Assembly: GCA_964467345.1 (NCBI GenBank)
Contig: CAYXPY010000008.1
Coordinates: 9,082 to 73,081, forward strand
Origin: SM1-50 sp964467345
Lineage (GTDB): Archaea > Thermoplasmatota > E2 > DHVEG-1
Reading direction: 5' to 3'
DNA: 64,000 nucleotides
Below the pieces are notes generated by a model. The model ran no database searches. It saw only the letters and a list, made by a program, of their open reading frames with translations, and was not told the DNA's origin. Position numbers and translations under genes: made by a program. The stretch's first letter is position 1. Every line of letters begins with the position of its first letter. Of this stretch, positions 17,142-26,940 are shown one piece after another.

Positions 17142-18281
17142 TCACCCCCTTATAGTCGGAAGCTCATATGGTTTTGACGCTGGAAACCAATCGAAATTAA
17201 TCCAGCGAATCATGATGGTCTTATTCCAAGGAACCCTCATGATTCCTCTGATACATTTCGGCAAAATCCAAAAATGGTCATCCCAGTAATTCCGTTTCCA
17301 TCGATTAAAAGAGGAATTTTCAAAAAAGACGCTGACATTGTTATCAATAAAATTGTTGGATTGAATGAGGGTTCTATTCGCCATGATGAGACGCATGCCC
17401 TCGTTACTTCCCCAAATTGTGTTATTCGCAATGATATTACCCTGCGCTTGTGTAATGATAAATCCATACTGAGAATTATTACTCAGGTAATTATCATGAA
17501 TGTAATTATTATGGGCCCCTGGCCAGATGCCTACACCACTATAATCCTGGTGACGCATAAGGTTCCACGCAATTTCATTCTCCGAGGAACCTGGCCAGAT
17601 GCTTATTGTTGCATAATTATCGTACATGTTGTTGTGGACGATGGTGTTTGTGTTTGATTGGGAAATCACCACGGCACAATGACCGTTTTGTGTAATTTCA
17701 TTGTGTTCTATGGAGCAATGAACAGCGTTTTCAAGAAATACGCCCTCGTTCCCATTTTCAGAAATAAAGTTCTCAGTCACAAGAGTATATGAGGACTGGT
17801 TCAATAGAATACCAACCGCGTACTCCCCGTTCTGAATAACAGAGTTTCCAGAGATCACTACCCCTTTCGATCGTATCTCGATTCCAGCATCAACCTTGGC
17901 TGTATCTCCGCTGTGTTGAACACTAAAGCCACTCATCGTGATATTATCAGCAAGAAGTACTACGACGTCTCCGATGTTTTCTCCATCAATGATGGTAGTC
18001 GTTTTATTCTCTCCGATAAGCTGTAATGGTTTATCGACGATGACATGTTCGAAGTACGGAGAAGAATCATCGTAGACAAAAACAGTGTCGCCTCCTGTCG
18101 AATAATCAATAGCATCCTGGATCGTTGTAAAATTATTCGGGCCAATTCCCCCCACATAATGGATCACACCAAGACCCATCTGAGATACGATTCTACTGTC
18201 CAGTACTGCTCCATTCGCAGGAGAGGTAATGAGAATACCTCCTAGCAAAAACATTCCAAAGATGAATCTTTTTTTAATCAG
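17142..18281 (-). CDS. Exported NosD-like beta-helix protein, possible CTG start
   Basis: A beta-helix protein related to its downstream neighbour: same opening YVGGIGPNNFTTIQDAIDYSTGGDTV, same coil repeats and same Trp-rich end (RWKRNYWDDHFW). The first ATG (18254) gives MFLLGGILITSPANG, a signal peptide without the basic head. Reading in frame upstream adds IKKRFIFG from a CTG at 18279-18281 preceded by AGAGGAAA, completing a normal signal peptide. The two NosD genes are adjacent with no gap, so probably co-transcribed and produced by duplication. Confidence 0.78.
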   Translation of the reverse strand: MIKKRFIFGMFLLGGILITSPANGAVLDSRIVSQMGLGVIHYVGGIGPNNFTTIQDAIDYSTGGDTVFVYDDSSPYFEHVIVDKPLQLIGENKTTTIIDGENIGDVVVLLADNITMSGFSVQHSGDTAKVDAGIEIRSKGVVISGNSVIQNGEYAVGILLNQSSYTLVTENFISENGNEGVFLENAVHCSIEHNEITQNGHCAVVISQSNTNTIVHNNMYDNYATISIWPGSSENEIAWNLMRHQDYSGVGIWPGAHNNYIHDNYLSNNSQYGFIITQAQGNIIANNTIWGSNEGMRLIMANRTLIQSNNFIDNNVSVFFENSSFNRWKRNYWDDHFWILPKCIRGIMRVPWNKTIMIRWINFDWFPASKPYELPTIRG

Positions 18282-18443
18282 ATGAGTTTCCTCTTTGTAT
18301 TTATATAATCTTACACATTATATAAAATTATTGTCAGTGAACCGATAACCAGTAACAAGAGATACGATAGTTATCCGCATCTACCTTTTTAAAAAATGAT
18401 CTTTTCGGATATGGCACAATCAACAGATGCACAAATATCAGGT

Positions 18444-19454
18444 TTATTCCTTCTGAAAGACGACAAAATACCTCGTCAAGCTCCGATGGGCTTTAATTGC
18501 ATAGGTATCAACCACAGAGAGATAGTTTTCACCAATCGTGCGTATTTCTTCACTGGAAAGCCCGACGACAGCTCGTCTGTTTTCCTTCAATACCTCAGCG
18601 ATAGCTTCAAAGGCGCGATTATACAATTTGGGAAGTTGTTCACCTTTTGTCGTGGTGGCACGGGCATAGGGAAAATCCGTAACTACCGCATCAACTGGTG
18701 AAACAACGGTAGGAATCTCCCCGATGTCTGCACAAAATAACTTATAGCCCTTTATGTGATAATAATCAAGGTTTTTTTGACACCCTTCGATCATCTTCTT
18801 CTCTATGTCATTTCCGATTACCTGAACACCTAGAAACCCAGCTTCCAACAAAATCCCTCCAGTGCCGCAGAAAGGATCAAGCATTGTCTCCCTGCCCTTA
18901 ACAGCAGATAAATTCACAAGAGCACGAGCAATTTTCGGATGAAGGGTCACCGGGGAAAGAAACGGACGTAAATGACCTCGCCTCTTCTGAAACTGACTCA
19001 GGTCCAACCTTGCTTTTTTTATACCAACGAAGGCATAATCCACTGTAAGAACCACGCGAAGCTCTATCGCAGGGCAGGTGAGATTGACTTGACGGTTTTT
19101 CGTATAGATGTCCCCCAAGCGGTCAATGAGTTGCTGAGAAGAAATTGACGATGAACGATTGTTACATCGGATAGCAATCGACCCCTCTTCCGGCAAGGGA
19201 TGTTGCTCGGCAGTCCTTACTATGTCATCGATGTTCGCAGCACAGGAAAAGAGGTATGTGTCTATTACAAAGGTTGTGGCAAGTCTTTGGGAGAGCCGCT
19301 GGATGAGAGACTCATCGAACTCGACTTCAACAACAAGGACATCTTCATTTGAATGAATCACGGTATTAATAATACCCTCTGCTTCAAGCGTAGCCCCTAT
19401 CTCAGATTGGGGAAGTGTTTTGTATTCTTTGGAAAGCTCGAAGAGTAATTTCAT
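18444..19454 (-). CDS. tRNA (guanine(10)-N2)-methyltransferase, THUMP-domain type
   Basis: Modifies G10 of tRNA, the archaeal Trm-G10/Trm11 family. The N-terminal half (about 1-155) matches a ferredoxin-like plus THUMP RNA-binding module. The C-terminal Rossmann methyltransferase carries the SAM motif DPFCGTGGILLEAG and the catalytic motif TDFPYA, a D-x-P-Y form used for exocyclic amine methylation. Length 336 aa is typical. Activity on G10 is from family knowledge, not shown here. Confidence 0.88.
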   Translation of the reverse strand: MKLLFELSKEYKTLPQSEIGATLEAEGIINTVIHSNEDVLVVEVEFDESLIQRLSQRLATTFVIDTYLFSCAANIDDIVRTAEQHPLPEEGSIAIRCNNRSSSISSQQLIDRLGDIYTKNRQVNLTCPAIELRVVLTVDYAFVGIKKARLDLSQFQKRRGHLRPFLSPVTLHPKIARALVNLSAVKGRETMLDPFCGTGGILLEAGFLGVQVIGNDIEKKMIEGCQKNLDYYHIKGYKLFCADIGEIPTVVSPVDAVVTDFPYARATTTKGEQLPKLYNRAFEAIAEVLKENRRAVVGLSSEEIRTIGENYLSVVDTYAIKAHRSLTRYFVVFQKE

Positions 19455-19546
19455 CAGGACTCATGCAACCTGAAGACTCTGAATGTTCGACTGCTAATAA
19501 AACAATAGGTTCTAGTCACAAGGAGGAAGACAGGAGATAAAAAAGG

Positions 19547-20737
19547 TTATTTTTCATTGGGTTCGTCGGTTTTCTTCTTCTTTAAGTTCTTCTTTAACGC
19601 CTCATCGACCTTATATTTCGTATCATGTTGCCCTTCGAACCATTTACCATCTGTTTTCTGATCGATTTTCCCCGTGAGTTCATCAAGCTTATACCGCATA
19701 TATTCCTGACCCTTGAACCATTCATCTTGTTGTTTTTTCTGTTCCTCGGGTTCTTGTTTATGTTCGTTCTCCTCAGAGATGTATGTCGTCTCCTTCTTCT
19801 TGGCTTGGACCGGGATGCGTATCTCCTCGACCCTTGGTTCAAGACTATTGGCTGAGTAATCCCGTTTCTCTTTCTCAGGAATTCGTACTGGTTCGTTTTG
19901 AATGTGACGTTTTTGTACTGATGGCGATGAGGGATTAAAGGGAATTTGTTCTTGTTTCTGCTGTGGAGCTTGTTGGTTTTTTTTCTGTCTGAACAGGACA
20001 TAGATGATGGATAAGATGACGACAAGGATTGCCAGAAGAATGGGGAGGATCTGAAGGAACTGGGAGGAACCAAGCTCGAAAAATGATCCTTGCGCACTGT
20101 CTATCTGGATGGAGGTTGATCCTGGGAGATACCCGCTTTTGATGACCTGGATTGTTGAGGTGCTAAAAACGTCAATCTCAGGTGCAGTAACAAGAGCTTT
20201 CCCCTGCGAATCCGTCGATACCGGTGCTGCGTCATCAGAGACATAGACAAAGGCACCCTGAACCGGCTGATTATTTTGGTCAGTCACCGTGACTTGGAAC
20301 TGTTGTTTTTCTTCGACAAATCCTCGGTCGGTAACGACGAACAATTCACCTTTCAAGACAGCTAGTTCAAGGGATGCTGTTTGATATCCCTCTTTTGATG
20401 CCGTGATGATAAACGAATCTGTGTCCTCAAAAACAGGAGCATCTATAGTGATATATGGTTCTGTCAGGCTCGTCACATAGGTTGTTCCCAATACACTGAT
20501 ATTGACGCCCAGGATGATTGATTCATTCTGCGTACTAACAGTGAGGTCGTAACTTTTTCCTTCAAATATGATAGTACCTGCCGCCTCATTCCAATTATCT
20601 GAATCAAAGACATCGATGATGAGCGCTGGCTCATCCTGCGCACTTGTACCTACACCAAAGACCGCCCTTACAGCTATGAATACCACAACGAAATTCAGAA
20701 AACAAATGAATGTTCTTTGATATACGGAAATCCTCAT
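19547..20737 (-). CDS. Exported single-pass membrane protein with Ig-like domains and repetitive charged tail
   Basis: About 396 aa. After a signal peptide (residues about 10-32) come extracellular beta domains, one resembling carboxypeptidase-regulatory/Ig-like folds (residues about 140-215, GxxVxVTDQNNQPVQGAFVYVSD). A transmembrane helix (LQILPILLAILVVILSIIYVLF) precedes a long, charged cytoplasmic tail. The tail carries two copies of a motif: WFKGQEYMRYKLDEL and WFEGQHDTKYKVDEAL. No enzyme motif is visible. The tail may bind a partner. ATG 20737 is preferred over the two TTG codons before it. Confidence 0.65.
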   Translation of the reverse strand: MRISVYQRTFICFLNFVVVFIAVRAVFGVGTSAQDEPALIIDVFDSDNWNEAAGTIIFEGKSYDLTVSTQNESIILGVNISVLGTTYVTSLTEPYITIDAPVFEDTDSFIITASKEGYQTASLELAVLKGELFVVTDRGFVEEKQQFQVTVTDQNNQPVQGAFVYVSDDAAPVSTDSQGKALVTAPEIDVFSTSTIQVIKSGYLPGSTSIQIDSAQGSFFELGSSQFLQILPILLAILVVILSIIYVLFRQKKNQQAPQQKQEQIPFNPSSPSVQKRHIQNEPVRIPEKEKRDYSANSLEPRVEEIRIPVQAKKKETTYISEENEHKQEPEEQKKQQDEWFKGQEYMRYKLDELTGKIDQKTDGKWFEGQHDTKYKVDEALKKNLKKKKTDEPNEK

Positions 20738-20822
20738 CAACAACCTTTGAGTGCTCTATGTGAAAATGCGGTAATACGTATTTATGTTTTTTGAAGTTAA
20801 GAACGAGAGCAAGAAGTGAGGT

Positions 20823-21869
20823 TTATTTTTCTGCTAGGCGTTTCTTCAACTCTGTGATGATATCAACCGGGCTTGGATCAACACCTCGTAACACCGCAAG
20901 GTAACAACTTGTGAAATCACCAAGGCACATGAGGTACATCATTTTTGCTAGTTGGCTTTTTCCTTTTGGTTGGACTTCAAGGACAGTGCCTGCGGTATTA
21001 TGGAAGAGGTCACGCATGAAATTCAACCGGGTCGTCATATCGAGGCTCTCCTCGTCCTTATCTCGTATCAGTATACAGGAGAATTGTTTTGATATCTCAG
21101 GGTTGGCTGACCAGCCGACGATATCATTATGGTTACATTCAGGAACAATATCTGTCCGAGCAATCACCTTGCTGTTTTCGTTGAGTTGATGGCGCCATCG
21201 AATCGCAATAGGGGTGTAGATGCCCCAACCATAGATTTGTGGGATGCTGGAGAAGATCTTTTTTGCGATTTGTTTTGCAGGATTGCTTTCCTCAGGGACC
21301 GCTTTGTTGTTCATAGAGACAAAATCCTTCGTCACCGCGATCGTCTCTTCGATATCAGCGTCAATCGTGGATTTTAACAACCCTAATTTTTTTAAGAAGA
21401 TGAGCGAGGGAAACAGCAGATACGCGGTTGCTGCACGAGGTTGGATCCCTGCCGGTATTTTTACGAAAGGGACTTGACGTTTCTCAGCAAGCTCCTGGAG
21501 TTTGCCACCTGTCGAGATACAAATGATTTTACATTTTTTCTGATATGCAATCTTAAAGGAGCTGAGGGTTTCGTCTGTGTTGCCTGAGTAACTGATACAA
21601 ATCACAAGCGTGTCCTTGTTTACCCATTTTGGTAGATCATATTCGCGGTTAACCAGAAGAGGAACATCGAGTTTATCTCGTAGTAAACTTGTCATAATAT
21701 CTCCAGAAATCGCAGACGCACCCATCCCTGCAAGTATCACGTTGTCGATTTTGAGAAAGTTAAACCGTTCTACTGCTTCGGCAATCGCCAAGGATTCTTT
21801 CACCTGCACTGGGAAGCGAGCAAGCCCGTCAAGCATGTTTGTTTTATCGACTAATGTAATTTTTTCCAT
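20823..21869 (-). CDS. Bifunctional phosphoglucose/phosphomannose isomerase
   Basis: SIS-domain sugar isomerase interconverting fructose 6-phosphate with glucose or mannose 6-phosphate. Motifs seen are ILAGMGASAISGD, the SIS signature CISYSGNTDETLSSF (with Ser/Thr binding phosphate), GRAATAYLLFP-type segment PRAATAYLLFP and ECNHNDIVGW with the catalytic Glu and His. Length about 348 aa matches archaeal PGI/PMI. It provides the step before the phosphofructokinase at 12 kb, although the genes are 8 kb apart. Confidence 0.9.
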   Translation of the reverse strand: MEKITLVDKTNMLDGLARFPVQVKESLAIAEAVERFNFLKIDNVILAGMGASAISGDIMTSLLRDKLDVPLLVNREYDLPKWVNKDTLVICISYSGNTDETLSSFKIAYQKKCKIICISTGGKLQELAEKRQVPFVKIPAGIQPRAATAYLLFPSLIFLKKLGLLKSTIDADIEETIAVTKDFVSMNNKAVPEESNPAKQIAKKIFSSIPQIYGWGIYTPIAIRWRHQLNENSKVIARTDIVPECNHNDIVGWSANPEISKQFSCILIRDKDEESLDMTTRLNFMRDLFHNTAGTVLEVQPKGKSQLAKMMYLMCLGDFTSCYLAVLRGVDPSPVDIITELKKRLAEK

Positions 21870-22039
21870 ATCATTTAGTACCATTTTTTATCATCTCATC
21901 TCTCTTCATTGATGATACAACGAGCAACGAAGCGAGAAATCCAAATCATATGGTGTATTCAAAAATATTTCTATTTCCGCTCCAACATCAAATGTCTCTG
22001 TGTTTAAAAAAGGGTTAAAAACACCTGCTTCTTACACTT

Positions 22040-23056
22040 ATGCACATGACATATATTCAGGGAGATATTCTCACCAGAGATGGTTTTGTCACAGGGTATC
22101 TTGAGTGTGACAAAGACAAGAGAATCGGTGAAATCCAAAAGGGTATTCCGCCGGAAAAACCAATCGTGCAAGGGCTCATCATCCCATCATGCGTCAACGC
22201 CCACACCCATCTTGGTGACTCATTCATACGGTTTAAAAAGCTTGATCTACCCCACAATGTAAAGGACCTTGTAGCGCCTCCGACTGGATTGAAATATCAA
22301 TTGCTAAAACAAGCAACTGAGCAGGAGATCCTGGAAGGTATCCAGGCATCCCTGTCTGAGATGGTCGCTGCAGGGACTTCCTGTTTTTGTGATTTCCGCG
22401 AGGAGGGATTAATCGGGGTATTCAAACTACGGAAAGCCATGAAAGCCTATGGAATCAATTCATTGGTCCTATCTCGTCCCTCAAAGATGACGTATGAAAA
22501 AGAGGAACTTGATCGACTGCTACAAAGCTCAGATGGAATTGGTTTAAGCAGCATCTCGGATTGGGAGCGTTCTGAAATAGAAAAGATAGCACATCATGTT
22601 CGGAAAAAGAAAAAACTCTTTGCCCTGCATGCCAGTGAGGTAGACCGAGAGGACATCGACCAAGTCTTAGATCTCCAGCCACATCTTCTGGTCCATATGA
22701 TAGCAGCGACACAAGCAGACCTCGAACGAGTCAAAGATGCAGGGATTCCAGTTGTGATCTGCCCGCGATCCTATCTTTTTTTCCGTCTCAAAACCAATCT
22801 AGAACTTATGAAAAAATCAGGCGTATCCCTTCTGCTTGGCACGGATAACGGGATGATCAACACCCCTGATGTTTTACAGGAGGTACGGCTGTTACGTACC
22901 TCCAGTGTTTTCAGTCTTGAAGAGTTGTTGACAATTGTTACATATACTCCAAGGAAAGCTTTAAATTTAGACGACTGCATTCAGGGTCGCGACCTATCAG
23001 AAAACGTTGTTGTTTTAGAGAGAGACTCTTTAAAACCAGTATATGTCTCAAAATAG
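22040..23056 (+). CDS. Amidohydrolase family protein
   Basis: TIM-barrel metal hydrolase of 338 aa. Metal ligands: HTHLGD (first His pair), HASEVD, HMIAAT and GTDNGMI with the catalytic Asp. This order is typical of the cytosine deaminase/chlorohydrolase branch. A nucleobase or related amine is a likely substrate, but the binding pocket is not diagnostic. A TATA-like GTTTAAAAAAGG about 30 nt upstream implies a nearly leaderless mRNA; ATG 22046 is an alternative start. Confidence 0.82.
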   Translation: MHMTYIQGDILTRDGFVTGYLECDKDKRIGEIQKGIPPEKPIVQGLIIPSCVNAHTHLGDSFIRFKKLDLPHNVKDLVAPPTGLKYQLLKQATEQEILEGIQASLSEMVAAGTSCFCDFREEGLIGVFKLRKAMKAYGINSLVLSRPSKMTYEKEELDRLLQSSDGIGLSSISDWERSEIEKIAHHVRKKKKLFALHASEVDREDIDQVLDLQPHLLVHMIAATQADLERVKDAGIPVVICPRSYLFFRLKTNLELMKKSGVSLLLGTDNGMINTPDVLQEVRLLRTSSVFSLEELLTIVTYTPRKALNLDDCIQGRDLSENVVVLERDSLKPVYVSK

Positions 23057-23077
23057 GTAGGGACGAGAGGGATTATC

Positions 23078-23932
23078 ATGATGAAAGTAGAAAGCGCGAT
23101 GTCAAAAGAGCTGATTGTTGGGTATGTTCCCGGTACCATCCGTGAAGCATTAAAGACCCTGGCAAAACATAATGTCTCAGGGATGCCAATCCTTAAGAAG
23201 GATACAAAGAAAGTCGCCGGTGTTCTCACTCGTTCTGATATTTTCAAAAACCCTGATGAGGAACAAATCGCATTAATTATGAGTTCAAAACCATTCACCG
23301 TTATTAAAGACGAAAACCTCTCAGCAGCAGCAAAGCTGCTCTACGAGCATCGTATCCATGGTCTACCGGTAATCGATAAGCGAAAAAATCTTGTAGGCAT
23401 TGTGAGCCCAACAGATATCCTCAAGGCATTAGATGATAGTTACGATGATATCGTAGATAATTACTTCACAAGAAACCTTGTCCCCGTCTATCAAGAAACA
23501 CCAATCACTATCATTATGGAAATCATCAATATAACCAGTGAAACCGCACTGCCGATCTTAAATAAACAATGCGAACTTGCTGGTATCGTTAGTGAAGGCG
23601 ATCTGTTCAAACTGAGCCATATCAAAGAAAGCGTGTCACAGACGAATCTTGGTATGGGTGGCGATGAGGATGATTGGACCTGGGAAGGAATCAGGGATAC
23701 AATCAGGTTGTATTATTCCACGACAAAAGTGGATCTCCCACCAGTCTCTGTCAAAGAAATCATGATAACAAACGTCATCAAAGCGTATAAGAACGACCCG
23801 ATCTCTGAAATCGCAAGCAAGATGATAAAAAACAAGATCAGCCACGTCCCCGTGGTCAGCCCGGAAAATAAACTCCTAGGGATGGTCACCGATATCGATC
23901 TGATGGCATGCATGTTTAAATCCTCCAAATGA
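23078..23932 (+). CDS. Four-CBS-domain protein
   Basis: The 284-aa chain consists of four CBS motifs (about 1-60, 68-123, 130-185 and 225-284), forming two Bateman modules. Each repeat has the usual pattern of conserved Gly-hydrophobic-(V/I)-S/T-x-x-D (GVLTRSDIF, GIVSPTDIL, GIVSEGDLF, GMVTDIDLM). CBS pairs bind adenosine nucleotides and act as energy sensors. There is no attached effector domain, so it must act on a partner. It lies 34 nt before glyS in the same direction and may be co-transcribed. Confidence 0.85.
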   Translation: MMKVESAMSKELIVGYVPGTIREALKTLAKHNVSGMPILKKDTKKVAGVLTRSDIFKNPDEEQIALIMSSKPFTVIKDENLSAAAKLLYEHRIHGLPVIDKRKNLVGIVSPTDILKALDDSYDDIVDNYFTRNLVPVYQETPITIIMEIINITSETALPILNKQCELAGIVSEGDLFKLSHIKESVSQTNLGMGGDEDDWTWEGIRDTIRLYYSTTKVDLPPVSVKEIMITNVIKAYKNDPISEIASKMIKNKISHVPVVSPENKLLGMVTDIDLMACMFKSSK

Positions 23933-23965
23933 ATTTCCTTTTCCTAACACAGGAGACTTCTACTG

Positions 23966-25627
23966 ATGCCGCAGGATATCTACGATAAAATCATGATGGT
24001 TGCGAAACGAAGAGGGTTCGTCTATCCATCGTTTGAAATCTACGGTGGTATCGCAGGGTTCTATGACTATGGACCGCTGGGTTCTCAATTGAAAAATAAT
24101 GTGGAGAACCTCTGGAGACGATTTTTTCTTTTACAGGATAATTGTATCGAGGTTAACACACCGACCATCACCTTATATGAAGTGTTAAAGGCCTCGGGAC
24201 ATGTCGAGGAGTTCACAGATCTCACCGTCGATTGCAGTCGCTGCAAACGATCCTTCAAAGTCGAGGACATCATAGAAAAAGGAATCTCTGTTGAACAAGC
24301 CGTAAAGGAAAATAAAATCATCTGCCCGACCTGCAAAGCCCACTTGCAGGACGCCCATCCCGTGAATCTCATGTTTTCGACAACGATAGGTATTGGCGAG
24401 GGACGTAAAGCGTTTCTTCGTCCTGAGACCGCCCAAGGTATTTTTACAAACTTCCATCTGCTGTATCAACATAACCGTAAAAAACTTCCCTTCGGGGTTG
24501 TCCAAATAGGCAAAGGGTATCGGAATGAGATCTCCCCGCGTCAAGGAACATTACGACAACGGGAGTTCTCCATGGCCGAAGCAGAGGTGTTCTTCGACCC
24601 AAAGGATAAGACCCACCCTTATTTTGATACGATAAAGGACAAAGAATTGTCCCTTTTTGACAATGAAAAAGAATGGAAAGTCACCGTCGCCGATGCAGTG
24701 AAAAAGAAAATCATCAACAACCAGGCGTTAGCATATTATATGTATCTGACTCAGGAGTTCCTCTTCACGGCAGGGGTTGACCAAAAGAAGTTCCGATTCC
24801 GCAAACATGGAGCGGATGAGTTGGCTCATTACGCGACCGAATGCTGGGATGCAGAGCTCTTCAGTGAGCGGTTCGGATGGGTGGAATGTGTCGGAATTGC
24901 TGACCGGTCTGCCTACGACCTTAATGCGCATATCGATTCCACACACGTCGACATGTACGCGCTACGAGCTTTTGACCAGCCACGTGAGATTATCATGAAA
25001 AAGGTTGTTCCAAAAATGAACATGCTTGGTCCTCGATTTGGTGGCAAAGCAGGGAAGATCAAGGAACAACTGGAACAGATGGATCTTGCATCCGCAGAGA
25101 ATATCACCCTCGCCATCGATGGAGAACCCCTTGACATCCCAAAAGACTGCTATGACATCGTGGAAGTCAGAGAAAAACAAAGTGGGGAGAAATTCGTTCC
25201 GCATATCATTGAGCCATCCTATGGGATCGATCGAGTCCTGTACTTCCTCCTTGAGCATAATTACGTCGAGGGAAAGAAAAACGAGGAGGGTTACACGATT
25301 TTAAAATTGAATCCTCTGGTCGCACCCATTAAAGTCGGTGTCTTTCCTTTGATTGGCGATGATAGCCTTATTACGATCGCACGAGACATTGATCGTTCTT
25401 TAAGAAAAGAAGGGATCGCGACGTTTTATGATGAGAGCGGGACGATCGGCCGACGATACGCACGTATGGACGAAATAGGAACGCCGTTATGCATTACAAT
25501 TGATCATGATTCCTTAAACGATAATCAAGTCACGGTTAGAAATCGTGATACAACCAAACAAGAAAGGATAAAGAAACAGGATATCATTTCCTACATCAAG
25601 GATAAGACATCCTTTAGTTCATTCTAG
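23966..25627 (+). CDS. glyS: Glycyl-tRNA synthetase (alpha2 type)
   Basis: Class II synthetase of 553 aa charging tRNA-Gly. It opens DKIMMVAKRRGFVYPSFEIYGG and has motif 1-like GFYDYGPLGSQLKNN, a CxxC pair zinc-like insertion (CSRCKRSF and CPTCKAH), motif 2 (FRxE-type YRNEISPRQGTLRQREF) and motif 3 (SYGIDRVLYFLL). The anticodon-binding domain occupies the C-terminal 110 residues (APIKVGVFPLI). This is the archaeal/eukaryotic-like homodimeric enzyme. Its end overlaps the convergent transaminase gene by four nt. Confidence 0.95.
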   Translation: MPQDIYDKIMMVAKRRGFVYPSFEIYGGIAGFYDYGPLGSQLKNNVENLWRRFFLLQDNCIEVNTPTITLYEVLKASGHVEEFTDLTVDCSRCKRSFKVEDIIEKGISVEQAVKENKIICPTCKAHLQDAHPVNLMFSTTIGIGEGRKAFLRPETAQGIFTNFHLLYQHNRKKLPFGVVQIGKGYRNEISPRQGTLRQREFSMAEAEVFFDPKDKTHPYFDTIKDKELSLFDNEKEWKVTVADAVKKKIINNQALAYYMYLTQEFLFTAGVDQKKFRFRKHGADELAHYATECWDAELFSERFGWVECVGIADRSAYDLNAHIDSTHVDMYALRAFDQPREIIMKKVVPKMNMLGPRFGGKAGKIKEQLEQMDLASAENITLAIDGEPLDIPKDCYDIVEVREKQSGEKFVPHIIEPSYGIDRVLYFLLEHNYVEGKKNEEGYTILKLNPLVAPIKVGVFPLIGDDSLITIARDIDRSLRKEGIATFYDESGTIGRRYARMDEIGTPLCITIDHDSLNDNQVTVRNRDTTKQERIKKQDIISYIKDKTSFSSF

Positions 25628-26940
25628 AAGGCTTTTACTGTTTTTTCAACGATTGCTAACGACTCATCGATTTCTTCTGAAACGATGTTCAACGGTGGTC
25701 GGAATCGTATCGTCACAGAACCACACGTCAGCACAAGAAGTCCATTACCATAGAGCTGACTCTGGAGTTTATCACGCAGTTCAGGGGTTGGTAAATCAAA
25801 AGCACACATCAGACCTTTGCCTCGTGCATTCGAGATCTTCTGGGGGTATTTCATCTGGATTGCCTCAAGACCAGCAAGTAAGCGATTCCCTTGGATTTCT
25901 GCATTTTTCACTAGATGTTCCTCCTGGATGATCTCAAGGTATTTCTGACAGCGTACCATGTCAACAAGATTCCCACCCCAGGTAGAATTCAGTCTACTTG
26001 GGACAGCAAAAACGTTGTCTTTCACTTCATCCACACGGTTACTAACCATGATACCACAGACCTGCGTTTTCTTCCCAAAGGCAATGATATCAGGTTCAAA
26101 ATCAAAATGCTGATACGCCCACATCTTGCCTGTCAATCCCACACCACTTTGAACCTCATCGACGATGAACATCATCTCATGCTCATCGCAAAGTCTGCGG
26201 AGTTGTTGAAAAAACTCCTGACGGAAATGGTTATCCCCTCCTTCCCCCTGGATTGGTTCGATGATGAGGGCGGCGATATCATCCGGATTCTGCGCTACCG
26301 CTTCCTTTATTTGTTCGACCGCGTGTTGTTCCCGCCCCTGAACATCTTTCAGATTCGCATTAGTAAGCGGGAATCGAATCATAGGGTTGTCGATCCGAGG
26401 CCAGTTGAACTTCGTAAAATACTTTGTCTTATTTTGATTAAACGTGTTGGTCATCGAAAGGGTATAGCCTGTCCGTCCATGAAACGCATCCTTGAAATGG
26501 ATCACTTGTCGTCCTTTCTTGTCTTTTCCTCGTTCAATATTTTTCCGTATCTTCCAGTCAAACGCAGTTTTAATACCATTTTCTATTGCTAGAGCGCCTC
26601 CCGCGATGAAAAAGAGATGATGGAAATGCTTTGGCATAGCATATTTACCAAACGCATCAACAAACTCAGCCATTTCAACAGTATAGACGTCAGAGTTCGT
26701 AGGATTGTTAATCGCTATTTCTCCCATTTTCTTTATGAAATCTGGTGTGCTCATCTTGGGGTGATTACATCCCACTGGTGCGGTTGCGAAAAAAGAGAAA
26801 CCATCAAGGAAATATCGTCCAGTCCGGGAGTCATAGATTCTGCATCCTTTACTTTTTTTAAGATCCAAAACAAGATCAAATCCGTCAGCAAGCATGTATT
26901 TTCCAAGTGTCGCATGGACATCTGTTGGTTTCAACGTCAT
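25624..26940 (-). CDS. lat: L-lysine 6-transaminase (lysine epsilon-aminotransferase)
   Basis: Class III PLP aminotransferase that moves the epsilon amino group of lysine to 2-oxoglutarate, yielding allysine (aminoadipate semialdehyde) and glutamate. The 438-aa protein matches the actinobacterial LAT family over its whole length: FFATAPVGCNHPKM, IAGGALAIENGIKTAFDWK, DAFHGRTGYTLSMTN, EPIQGEGGDNHFR, DEVQSGVGLTGKMWAYQ, the PLP lysine in AFGKKTQVCG, and PSRLNSTWGGNLVDMVR. The specific LAT phrases make this call firmer than a generic class III assignment. It clusters with the two saccharopine-pathway genes. Confidence 0.9.
   Translation of the reverse strand: MTLKPTDVHATLGKYMLADGFDLVLDLKKSKGCRIYDSRTGRYFLDGFSFFATAPVGCNHPKMSTPDFIKKMGEIAINNPTNSDVYTVEMAEFVDAFGKYAMPKHFHHLFFIAGGALAIENGIKTAFDWKIRKNIERGKDKKGRQVIHFKDAFHGRTGYTLSMTNTFNQNKTKYFTKFNWPRIDNPMIRFPLTNANLKDVQGREQHAVEQIKEAVAQNPDDIAALIIEPIQGEGGDNHFRQEFFQQLRRLCDEHEMMFIVDEVQSGVGLTGKMWAYQHFDFEPDIIAFGKKTQVCGIMVSNRVDEVKDNVFAVPSRLNSTWGGNLVDMVRCQKYLEIIQEEHLVKNAEIQGNRLLAGLEAIQMKYPQKISNARGKGLMCAFDLPTPELRDKLQSQLYGNGLLVLTCGSVTIRFRPPLNIVSEEIDESLAIVEKTVKAF

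Noticed and set aside
15291..18254. Repetitive DNA suggesting a CRISPR-like or tandem repeat array
   Set aside because: The repetition is at protein level (beta-helix coils, repeated opening phrase); the bases are not regularly spaced identical units.
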